Shown one piece after another: positions 21,726-31,510 of a stretch of 64,000 nt of DNA. The DNA is from Hygrophila difformis (Eukaryota; Streptophyta; Magnoliopsida; Lamiales; Acanthaceae), in contig JAOANR010000006.1 of the NCBI GenBank assembly GCA_030278955.1, positions 8,827,915-8,891,914 of the forward strand, read 5' to 3'. The notes beneath the pieces are model-generated. The model was not told the origin of the DNA, did not search any database, and was given only the letters and a program-made list of their open reading frames with translations. A program made the translations under genes and the position numbers. Every line of letters begins with the position of its first letter. Position 1 is the stretch's first letter.

Positions 21726-24543
21726 GTGGCACCTTTTTGCCAAATTTTTATTCTTCATCTCACTCCATTAATTAATTGAACCTTTATATTAATATTTTGA
21801 GGTTGAAGTCCAATGATCTCAACCCATGATTAATTTGATATAAAGAACTTTGTTCAATTTCCCATTAAAAGATTCTTCTACAAAAATGATTAAACTCTAA
21901 TGATCTAAGCATATAATCCGGACTGTAATTGATTAATTAATTATGGAATGAGTGATTATTTAGACATGAAGAGTAATTATGGAATAATTTCCATACCTTG
22001 CATGAGAAACCAATGTCTCTCATGCAAGATGACCCAAATATATTTTTCTTTTATTTATTTTGCCTTTTCCGTGATGTGTGAAACAACTAATAAGGAATAT
22101 ATCAGATTAATGTTGGCGGGTATTCCCACACGGATAACTAGCTCGTATTCTGTATATTAATTATTAGATGTTATTTTGCATGGTCCGGATAGTGGTCGGT
22201 GGACGCCTTGGCGGTTCGTCCATCCGGGATTATAATAGCTGCTCAGCTGACTCCTATCCGGATACAGCTTCTTTTTCTTTATCTTAATTTCAAACCTGAA
22301 TTTTGAGCTGTAATAGTATCAAATGATGTCGATCAACATTGCTTGAATAGTATTACAGCAAGAAAACATGTAGGTTTTTCTCTTGCCTCACAGATAATAG
22401 GAGTCTTGATGATAGCGATCACTGTTGTTAAGATTATTCTGCTATCTAAAATCTTTCCATCTGGAATAATTGGGAACTGGATAGCAGATGTTTGCAATCC
22501 AGATCACCCCAGTTGTTTCTGGCACTCTCTTTAGCCAAAATTCTTCTCATCTCCGGCTATTTCATCTCTGTGTTTCACATTCTGTCTAAACCCACCTTAT
22601 ATTTTGGGTTATCTTATTTTACCCTTCTCTATAAAATTATGCATGATATTATTATGTAGATATTGTGGTCGATATTATTTTGGGATCCTTCCCTTGGACA
22701 TAGCAGTCTTGATTTAACTCAGATGTTTCATACTAAATTTCCAACAAAAATTCCTTTATAAAATCCGGATCTGAGTAAGGGATAAATTCTACAGTTATGA
22801 CTAATTCACATCCGACTGGGGGTTGATTTTGGGAAATTAGAAGCAGAGTCAGCGATTAGGTCTCACCTAGACTGAAAGGGTCTGTGTTCTTATTGAGAGT
22901 CTAGTACCTGATAGGGAATGATTTTCAGATTTATTATTTTCCAAAATTGCTGTTTGTTGGAAATCTTGTATTAAATGTTGCACTGGGTTGGATTCCATTT
23001 GGATTCCGATAAGGTGTGACAGATAATACTAGAGGAACAACATTCGGGCCTTGGTTATTTTCTAAGGTAGGGTTGAGTATTCTTTCAACTGCTATCTTCT
23101 TCTGCCAAAGCCTATTTTTGAGTCCTGAGTGAGTGCATCCGGAACGAACTAATTTTATTAGTTCGTTTCATTAGTTTGTATCTCATAACCACCCGAAGGG
23201 AAGTGAGCACTGTAAGCGGTTCACCGAGAATAGGGAATTCTTGATCCACATCCGGTCATCCTGACTGGGGGCTTTCTTTTACTACCAGGGTCAAACTTTC
23301 AGAAACCTCCGAGTGATAGGACTTTAAATGCTTTCTTTACTGCTTTCTTTTAACTGCTTCCTTTAGAGGTCACTCGGTTGTATTGAGAGTTGTGTAACTG
23401 CTACTAGGACTGAGAGTTAAGAGATAGTTCAGGGCTTAATTAGAATCTTTGGGTGTGACATGGGGGAATGATAACGGTACTTGACACCTCAATAAATGAT
23501 TTGTCAGGTGTCGCTTGTCCACCACAGATAATTAACATACCTTAGCAATGCATTGCAAGGGTGGTTATGCGTCTGTGGTATCTTAGAATTTATTTTCTTA
23601 AGAGCATGTAAACTCTTACTGTAAGTACCTGTCCGTTAAAGGGAACATGGTACAGAGAGCATGAGAATTAGCTAACTGAACGGATTATCCCAAACTACGA
23701 TCTGTGTAACAAAATGGAAGTTTAACTATGTTTCATCTGAATCTTGTCCAATCTTTATTCTTCTCTTCCTGTCCTTTCTGTCTCATTTAGATCTGCTTTC
23801 ATAGAATAATCTTAATCGCTTTCTTAGATTAATCTTATTGCTTCCTTAGATTAAATTTAATTCGCTTTCTAGAATACTTTTATCTGCTTTATTTTAAATG
23901 CTTTCTTAATCTGATTTAGATTCTGTCAAGTAGTTGTTAGCCAAATCACACACTTGATTCGAGTAACCGAGTGGAAAATCTTAGTAAATGACGTGGGACC
24001 TGCTTCTATCGCACATCCTCCAGTGAACGATCCGGTCTTACTATAAATTACTGCAATTTTTGACACCGTGCGCTTTCGGGAGCACAGTTTCTTAACTACG
24101 AGCGATAAAAACATGACTACATATAAATATATCCTTAATCACAACACCGCCATCATAAATTGGTTTCATTAAATAAAACCTAAACCAGGATCACGACTTT
24201 TCATAAAATACTCATGAAGTGGGAATTAGTTAAAAGTTTCATGGCAGGAAATCTTATGGCAAGACTTGATGAGAAGTATCATGGCATATTTGCCGGGGAT
24301 CCTCAGTGTGACAGGCTGAAGATCAACTTATCCCGGCTATGCCATGAGATTTGTTAGCATTTCATGACAGAGAGGACCACATTGCCATTTGAAATTAAAG
24401 CATCCTCACATGAGTAGTAAAGTGATAATCTTGACATATCCCTAAACCCTTTCCCGTGAATCATAACTCTTCTCTTTTAATAAATTTGACCTGGTATAAT
24501 TTTAGCAAAAGCTCGGAGTTAACGAAACTTGTCAAAAGTTTCA

Positions 24544-24561
24544 TGGCGCCGCTGCCGGGGA
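24544..24561 (+). other. Primer binding site (Asp tRNA type)
   Basis: TGGCGCCGCTGCCGGGGA directly follows the 5' LTR. It matches the complement of the plant tRNA-Asp 3' end used by Athila-type elements except for one C where T is expected (GCCGCTGCC against GCCGTTGCC). Confidence 0.85.
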
Positions 24562-25072
24562 GGATGCAGCGTCATTTATTAAGAGGATTACACTCCTGAT
24601 TACTCCTAGATTAGCTTAGATTAGTCTAGTTTAATGTAATATATTTAATTCAGAACAGAAAAAGTACCCTCAAGATTAATTGAACATTTAGAGTACCAAG
24701 ACTCTAAATGTGAGGATGTTGAACTGAGGAGAAAACCTAACCTAATGGGTATTTATCTGTCTTGCAGGAAATTCGGAACCAACCAAAAAGAAGGAGCAGA
24801 AAAAGCAAGGAAAACCAGGTTCTTGGTTGGGAAAATTCCACAAATCTGAGAAATTATTTTCGGAATTTAAAGAAATTTAAGATCCGGAATAAATCTTGCA
24901 GATAAATGGAACTGACCCGACCTAATTTTATGCAAGTAGATTATTTTAAATAATGGCCCAATGATTTGAATTTACCTGGACTGAATTCACTCAGGTCCAA
25001 CTCAAATAAAACGGACGCAGGCCCAATATCACACTCGGGCCCAATCCGTTGAAAATTTGAAAATTCAAAAAG
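24562..25072 (+). other. Leader after the primer site, with hairpin module 1
   Basis: Non-coding. A perfect 10-bp inverted repeat CATTTAGAGT / ACTCTAAATG with a 6-nt loop (24685-24710) runs into AAATGTGAGGATGTTG (24706-24721). About 45 nt later comes a pyrimidine-rich TTATCTGTCTTGCAG ending at 24766, which looks like a 3' splice site. No ORF seen up to 25072. Confidence 0.6.
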
Positions 25073-25580
25073 TTTGTCGCGGACTGACCATTTTGTCGCG
25101 GAACAACGTTCCGCGTCCAAGTACAACTCCGCGACAAAACACCCCTTATCGGCAACCCTTGTTTGTCTTTGTCGCGGAATGACCATTTTGTCGCGGAACA
25201 ACGTTTCACGACCAGGTGCAATTCCGCGACAAAATCTCACTCATCTCTGAACCATTGTTGTCTTTGTCGCGAAGTGATCATTTTGTCGCGATGCTCAGCA
25301 TCGCGCCCATGTGCAAACTCCGCGACAAAGTTATACTCATCCCTAAACTCTGCTTGTCCTTGTCGCGGAACATTTTGTCGCGGAGCATGACTCCGCGACA
25401 GAGTTCCTATTCCGCGACACGGACACACCACTCCATTCTTCCTCGCCATTTTGTCGCGGTACACTTTGTCGCGGTGCATGACTCCGCGACAAAGTCCCAC
25501 ACTCCGCGACACCTCTAATGTCGCTGAGCCTGGTCGCGTAATCCTGTTCCGCGACCATGGGCTAGGGTTCCGCGACCGGC
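25073..25580. repeat. GC-rich dyad array (cluster C) upstream of the internal ORF
   Basis: Four repeats of about 92-95 bp start near 25073, 25168, 25263 and 25358. Each has TTTGTCGCGGAnTGACCATTTT-like half-sites followed by a dyad: TCGCGGAAC / GTTCCGCG, TCGCGGAAC / GTTTCACGA (one arm decayed), GCGATGCT / AGCATCGC and GTCGCGGAG / CTCCGCGAC. More half-sites run to 25580. The array ends 8 bp before a TATA-like box. Confidence 0.88.
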
Positions 25581-25587
25581 CCATTAC

Positions 25588-25595
25588 TATTTAAA
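25588..25595 (+). promoter_or_regulatory. TATA-like box before the internal ORF
   Basis: TATTTAAA lies 8 bp after dyad cluster C and 167 bp before the predicted ATG at 25755. The following CTCTCCGCCTCCCTCTTC is a pyrimidine patch typical of plant start regions. It could be an internal promoter separate from the LTR promoter. Confidence 0.45.
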
Positions 25596-25754
25596 CCTCT
25601 CCGCCTCCCTCTTCTTCCCCACGCATCCGGACTTAGAAAATTTTCGAAAACACTCTCGCACACACGAAATTTCTCCCGAAGCACACCACTGTGTTCTTCG
25701 CACCTTTCGAACGCCAAACCCAAGGGAAACTCTGCCCAAATTTTCGCAACCCTT

Positions 25755-25807
25755 ATGGAGCCATCAAAACCTTCATCTTCGTCTTCTCCGAAGCAAACCG
25801 AACCATG
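25755..25807 (+). CDS. Predicted coding exon 1 of the element ORF
   Basis: ATG at 25755 opens a short frame, MEPSKPSSSSSPKQTEP plus two bases, ending at the donor CATG|GTAAGC (25807/25808). Joining it to the acceptor CTTTTTCAG|GAAC at 27253/27254 makes a Trp codon and continues in the frame of the large downstream ORF. The downstream ORF itself has no Met for its first 94 codons, which supports an upstream exon. The assignment rests on splice-site patterns only; no transcript evidence is available. Confidence 0.55.
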
Positions 25808-27253
25808 GTAAGCATTCCCCACACTTTTCGTACGCGAACCACTGCCCTGTTTTTGCGATTGTGGGGATTCTTGCATTATTACTCTCGATAATGTGCTTAT
25901 GGGCGTCCTCATGGTTGTTTTCACTTAGTTGATTTTCAATTTTAGTGGTTCGGTGTATTGGGCATGTATGGATTTTGATTCCCTGTTTTTATCGTTAATG
26001 GCCGAGTGTGGTGTTGGGGTTTGGTACTTTGGTTGGTTGATGGAGGGGCACAGATGGAAGTGTTAGGGGTTGTAGAAATTTTGATTCCATGAAGGCTAGG
26101 GTTTGGCAGTGGTAGATTCCGCCATGGTTATGGGTTTTGAGTTTTGAGATTCCTTTGCTTCTGTTTGTTTTAGTCCATTTGCTCATGTTTTGTCTGTTTA
26201 ATCTTGATTCCTCCTGGATTGTTGGAAATTCTTGAAAAAGTGAGAGTTAATGAACATAGGAATACTGCATGAGTAGCAATATGCTGTTGATTTTCTTGAT
26301 TATAGAGCATGAATGATCTTGTGGTTTTTGAATATGTGAGGGATGAAAATGCCTTTAGTCCCATGTTTTGGCTCGAGTAGAGGCATGATCTTGTGTTTTT
26401 AACTTGCTGTGTTCATAAGTATTGCATGCTGAGATGATCATTTAATGTCGTTTCCTGTTTTGGTGTGTCTGTGTTTGTGTGCAGCAAATTGAGGAAAGTG
26501 AGTGTTTGTATTGTTTTTGGCATGTTAGTGCACACCAATCCCATTTCAGCAGTGCACTTTTTCACTAAAAGACAAAAATAGTACTAGGAATTTTGGTTGA
26601 CAATGTGTTCTTGTTCCCAATGGAACTAAAGAGTGTGAGTTAAGTAGCAGTGTTTTGCCACCTCAACTGCTACCTTTTTACAAAAATCCAAAAATGGGAC
26701 CACACACATCCCACTTTTCATTAAATAAAAACAAGTCAACCTTTTCAAAATTAAAAATAGTGTTTGCATTTTCTTGAACGTTTTAACTGTCCAATGACAG
26801 TCCAAACAATCTGGAGATAGCGAATCCATCCCGCCACGCCTCCACTGCACATTCCATTTTCGAGCCATCCGTTCCATCATCATCATCTCATTCCATTTTC
26901 AACAAGTGCCTCGAACTTGTTTAATAAAATTGGAAAAACAAACTTTTGGGCCCAATGGCCCACTAAAAAAGGAATTTTTGGTCCAATGACCACTTCACTT
27001 TTATTTTTATTTTTATTTTTATTTTTATTCCTCCCTTTTGATTGGACTCAATAGTCCAATTAAGTTGTCTCCTTCTAGGTCCTAAAGGATAATACCTTAC
27101 ATTTGGATCTTTTAATAAACTCAGATTAAATCACTTAAATCACATTTCGAGCTTAGCAAAGCTCAAAATGTGAGGATGTTGGTTTTCACACCTGAGTAGT
27201 CTTTGAAAACTCATAAACAATTATGGATGTATCTAAGCTTTGACCTTTTTCAG
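25808..27253 (+). other. Predicted 1446-nt intron, with hairpin module 2
   Basis: GTAAGC donor and TGACCTTTTTCAG acceptor. T-rich, no long ORF, contains a (TTTTTA)n run at about 27000-27030. Near its 3' end is an imperfect hairpin CACATTTCGAGC / GCTCAAAATGTG (27141-27172) running into AAATGTGAGGATGTTG (27166-27181), the same module as after the primer site and before the 3' LTR. Confidence 0.55.
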
Positions 27254-29951
27254 GAACGCATTGGTAGTGCACTCAGGCATCGGATTGCCTGACTGCACAT
27301 ATGAGGATGCTGGCAACCAGGCCTCAATTGATCGAACAGAGATTAAGGACACAAGAGAGGCCATCAAATCAGTTTATAAGGTGCCTCTAGACCACACTAC
27401 GGACGAAAAATTGAAACTGTCTCCGGGATGGGATGTGCATATCCCTCCACAGGAAAGGTCAATAGTCGCTGCATCGATAGAAAGGGACTACTACCACTTC
27501 TTGAAGAAGTTTTGGATAAGGATGATGGGGTATGCCCCTCAAGACGAAAAGACAACTCCAGAAGTCCATCATGAGCGCATCCAATTGAGGTTCAGAGAGC
27601 ACAGGGCTGTGTGGAATCGGCATGTGGAAAAGGGAACAAAAGATCCAAATATAGCTGACTTCGACATCATCATCCCTAACCAGATCGTAGATCCTCAAGT
27701 TCGGATGGCCTTCGAACACAAATACATGGATCTAAGTAGGGTCATCAACAGTGGGGCCATCATGATGTATGAGGCATTTCCATTTAAGTGGAACCCGTAT
27801 CTGTTCGAAGCAAAAGGACCAGTGGAGCAGAGGTGGATTACAGATCTAGCTCGGGCCAGGCATCGAGAGCTGACCTTCAACCTGTACAAGCGCCTCAAAA
27901 ATGCTGAGAAGTTTGAGCAAAGCCGTAACACCTCACTGTTGAACACCATGAGGAAGATGATCAAGGATGCACGCGAACAATGGGACGACCTGACTACTGT
28001 CTGGGGAAAAGGCAATCCAAGTATCACTGGGTCCTTTCTGGAAGAAGGAGTAGTACTACCTGCAGATGAGGTACTTGAAACCATCTTCACACACAGGAAG
28101 TATGGACAGTACGGGACAAACAAAGATGATGAATTTCCCCAGCACATAGCAGTACTAAGGGATCAGCTACAAGTGGATATACGCAAAGGTGGCTGGAAAC
28201 CCAAAAGGAAAAATGAAAGGCAGTTCAATTTGCTATCAAAAGCTGAGGCTGGGATGTACCTCACGTACGATTCGGCAGAAGACATGTCCTACCTGGAAGG
28301 GATTCAAAAGGATCTGGTAGGAGGCATGATAGATCAGTACAGGGACTCCTACTGGGAATTGATCATGGAGATGGACAAGTTTGCACTGGAATACTGCAAC
28401 AGCACTGCTAATGGAAAGAAGGTCTTGCACTATAACAACAATGTTCGGAGTAAGTTCTGCTCCAAGATCAAGAAGGACTGGGAAGACCAACTGAGGAGAA
28501 TCACCCAAAGGAGTTTCATTGAGGACTATTTGCAGCACGCCGAGAAGCAACTAGGCTACGAGGGTGAACCGAACAGGGAAGAGGATCCTGACGCTGAAAT
28601 TGATGCATACTTCTCCACTCCCCCTGAGGCCAACCCACAGCCTACCCAGCCAGCAGTACAAGCTTCAGCATTACCGCCTAGAGGGCAGACCGAAGTACAA
28701 AAAGTTGCTACATCTGAACCAGTGGTGCAGCCAGCTCAGACTGAAACGACAACATCTGCTGTAGCACCTGCCACCACTAAGGCACCCATACAGCCCGAGA
28801 AAACCTCCACTGCCGTCGTTACATCTGAAGGTCAACCGGGAGCGAGGAGAAGGTTGATAAAGTCCGCTGATAAGGATAAGCCAGCAAGGGCTCCGGAAAA
28901 GAAAGTGGAGATCAAGGAACCGGAACCAACTGTTAGGAAAGTGGCAGAGCCCACGGATCCTAAGGACAAAGGTAAAAAGCCAATGCCGCCGCCACCCCCG
29001 AAAAAGAAGCACCAGGTGATATCCGATGCTGAGCTAGCCATGAAGATGTACAATGAAGAGCTTGCATCAGCTGGTTTGCTGGATCAAGTAACAGGTGGTT
29101 CGGGAATAGAAAAATTGACTGAGGAAGAACGCCTGGAAATGGAAAAGAAGGCTGCAGAGGAAGAGCAGATCCGAAAGAATATCCAGCAGACAAAGGATGA
29201 AGAAACTGCCAGGAAGATGCAGGCTGAGCTGGAAAGCAGGAAATCTGCAGAGGTTGAGCGGGGTAATGAGGAGGACTTTGAGCTGAAGATCACTGGAGAA
29301 GTGCAAGGGCGTGGTTTGAAAATCAAAGAAGAACAACCTCCTGCATGGACTGGCCCCACTGCACATGATGCTGAGACCATCCGAGGGGATATAAGGAAGA
29401 GGCTTAATGAACAGATCGAAACAAGAATCGATGCTGGAGAAAAGCCACATCAAATCAAATATCAGACAAAAGTAGGTCAAGTGATCGATCCTCTCGTGGG
29501 CACAGCCAGAATTGAAGAATTCATCACGCAAGGAGGCCCGTCGCACCAACCTGAACAGTCAGAAGGGCCACAAGACTCCATAGACCCGGTGGCACTGGCC
29601 AAAACCTTGGAAAAGCAGCCAGACGACCCTCTCATGACCTCTGCACTTAAAGAAAAGGTTCAAGGAATTCTGACTGAAGCTGCAGATGGGAATGATTCGG
29701 AAGAAGAAGCTCGGCAGGAGGAACAAGAATTCATGAATCAAATGGCGCCTATTTTCCAACGTCCAGTTGGACGAGCTGCAAGAGTTAGGGAGGAGGAGGA
29801 GGTATCAACTGATGTTGATGACCGTAATTTTCATGTAACTGCATCTTCTTCACCTGTAAACTGTGAACTCAATACGATGAAACATGTAATTAAACAGGTT
29901 GAGGAGGCAGTCGGAGATGAAGCAGCTCATGGAGAGCGAGCACCAAGTTAG
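27254..29951 (+). CDS. Large element-encoded protein, N-terminal part (gag-like position, unrecognised)
   Basis: About 898 codons open up to a TAG at 29949-29951. I do not recognise the first 450 residues; they look helical, with many Trp/Arg/Lys/Glu, no CCHC knuckle and no protease motif. A Pro/Thr/Ala/Gln-rich linker follows (about residues 455-540), then a basic-proline patch (KKPMPPPPPKKKH, about 580), a predicted coiled coil (about 605-690) in which a DAELAMKMYNEEL / DEETARKMQAEL motif occurs twice, and an acidic C-terminus. It occupies the place of gag. The TTG-initiated start at 27240 is not credible; the frame begins after the acceptor at 27253. The frame continues beyond the TAG. Confidence 0.7.
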
Positions 29952-31070
29952 AGGGGAGATGAGGCCGAACCAAGGGATGACCAGCCACAGGAGGGAGACG
30001 AGCAAACAGACTGGCACTCGAGTGACGACGAGTCCGTCGGATCCATTCGACCAGTCGAGTTTTGGTCTGAAAACACTGTAAGGCAAAGAATGGGCGTCTC
30101 AAAAGAATATGGGAAGAAAAAGCTAAGCGAAGAACAGATCCAGATCAAGTTCAATGGCAGCAAAGAAAATGCAGAGAAGTATAAGAAGTTGCAGAAGATG
30201 ATAGTGCCAGACAAAGGGTTCAGACCTGATGCGTTGTCACACCCCACTGTTGAAACTTTCTACAGAAATCAAGAGTGGGGTAACTTCATGCTGCATCATG
30301 ACGAAGATGGCTTCGTGGAATTAACAAAGGAATTCTTCTGCAACATCGATGAAGCTGCCAGAACAACATGGATCCGGGGACAAGTGATCAACATTGCACC
30401 TGATTGGCTGAACCAGTTCTTCGGGACCCCAGAGATTCAAAGCGAATTCCCCCCTGGTGAGATCATGACAAAAAGAGCCAAAACGACTGAATATGCGAAG
30501 TATGCAACACTGGCTAACAGCATGACAAGCGTGACCGCCCCTGGACACACATTCAACGCAAAATGGCTGCGGATACAATTCATGCCAACCTACGAGTTCT
30601 ACATGTCCAAGATCCGGCCCAACTCGCATCCGCACACCACATCTGGAAATGTGCTAATGGGATTTGCAAGAATGTGGAGCGGAGCAAAACTTAATGTAGG
30701 GAGGCATATATTTGAGGTGATGATAACCCGCATAAAGGATAGACAGGTGCTGTGTTATCCGAATCTGATTAGGAGAATCTGCATAGCTCAGGGAGTTGAT
30801 TTGAGCGCTTTTGAGGGCGACACAGTGGTGAAAGTGAACCCACCTATCAGTGTGCCAAGACTTCCTTTATGTGAGAGCATCAAGTATTCCCTTCCCCAAC
30901 TGTCCGTCAGAGGAGATTCAGATCGGGTGAGCAGGCATCAAGGAAGCGAAAGAGGCAGCCGAAGACAAAGAAGGGAACACAAAACACCTGTGCTGATGCA
31001 GGACCTTCGAATGTTCGAGAGGAGCCTCCCGCAGACCAAGAACGGACTGAGACTCCAATCCCACCTCTGA
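29952..31070 (+). pseudogene. Element protein, second part: 'putative plant transposon protein'-like domain
   Basis: In the same frame as the upstream ORF, open from 29952 directly after the TAG, with a possible internal ATG at 30090. Residues encoded at about 30230-30830 match the pattern I associate with the plant transposon protein domain found in Athila-like elements (Pfam Transposase_32, PF20167): W..FMLH, VELTKEFFCNI, VRG-type TWIRGQVINI, a Trp-rich WLRIQFMPTYEFYMSKIRPN with SHPHT, LNVGRHI, and CYPNLIRRICIAQGV. The name is historical; no transposase catalytic residues are visible. The C-terminal ~50 residues before the TGA at 31068 are probably out of frame, because a better continuation lies in another frame. 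Confidence 0.65.
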
Positions 31071-31510
31071 CTCAACCTCAACCTCAGATGCCTCCTCAAA
31101 GCCAGAATGTATCTCAGTTCCCTGCTGATTCCCAAACGATTGAGATGGTGAGCAGAATGAGTCAGTCTATGCTTGAGAGAATGAAATCCATGACTGATGT
31201 AATTTTGGCAAGCCAATAGGGACAGCAGAAAAGGGCCGAAGAGGAGCGTGAAGAGCGAAGGAGGGAGAGAGAAGAGGAACGCGAGGAGCGTAGGAGAGAA
31301 AAGGAAGAGAAACGGAGAGAGAAGTTGGAGAAGGAAAGGAGAGACGAGGAATTCAGAATGATGATGCTGGAAAAAGAAGAGAAGAATCGAAAAATGGTGG
31401 AATCACTGATCCTTAGCCAAAATCAGCTCCTGCAAACCTTGCTTAAGAAGATCCCTGATGAAGCTGGCTCCTCCAAGAAATCAGACGAGAAGAAAGATGG
31501 CGATCCCTGA
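30902..31510 (+). pseudogene. Element protein, C-terminal coiled-coil tail (shifted frame, one TAG)
   Basis: In the -1 frame relative to the preceding ORF, this stretch encodes a basic cluster (ASRKRKRQPKTKK), a Pro/Gln-rich linker (PPLTQPQPQMPPQ), a Met/Ser helix, then after a TAG at 31217-31219 a highly charged helix of EREERRREREEE type and a Lys/Ser-rich end at 31510. Its composition is a natural continuation of the plant-transposon-protein part, so an indel between about 30880 and 31060 and a stop interrupt what was one protein. Function unknown; a long charged helix suggests oligomerisation or nucleic-acid packaging. Confidence 0.6.

Larger units (their letters stand above)
20002..24543 (+). 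repeat. 5' LTR of the 17.7 kb element (4542 bp)
   Basis: Begins TGATAATGGCC and ends GTCAAAAGTTTCA. It contains dyad cluster A (20308-20550), a TATA box (20623), dyad cluster B (21258-21725), and a pyrimidine-rich stretch with repeated GCTTTCTTAGATTAATCTTA-like words near 23810-23930. No credible gene. Preceded by the CCCGT duplication. Confidence 0.93.

Noticed and set aside
26485..26497. Possible 13-nt microexon (CAG|CAAATTGAGGAAA|GTGAGT) within the predicted intron
   Set aside because: Including it puts the downstream frame out of register, so it was not annotated, although its splice sites look fair.
27240..27253. TTG start of the large element ORF
   Set aside because: Falls in the pyrimidine tract of a splice acceptor; an upstream ATG exon joins in frame.
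27459..29759. Antisense ORFs up to 160 codons opposite the element protein
   Set aside because: Shadows of the sense frame; composition mirrors it and no family resemblance.
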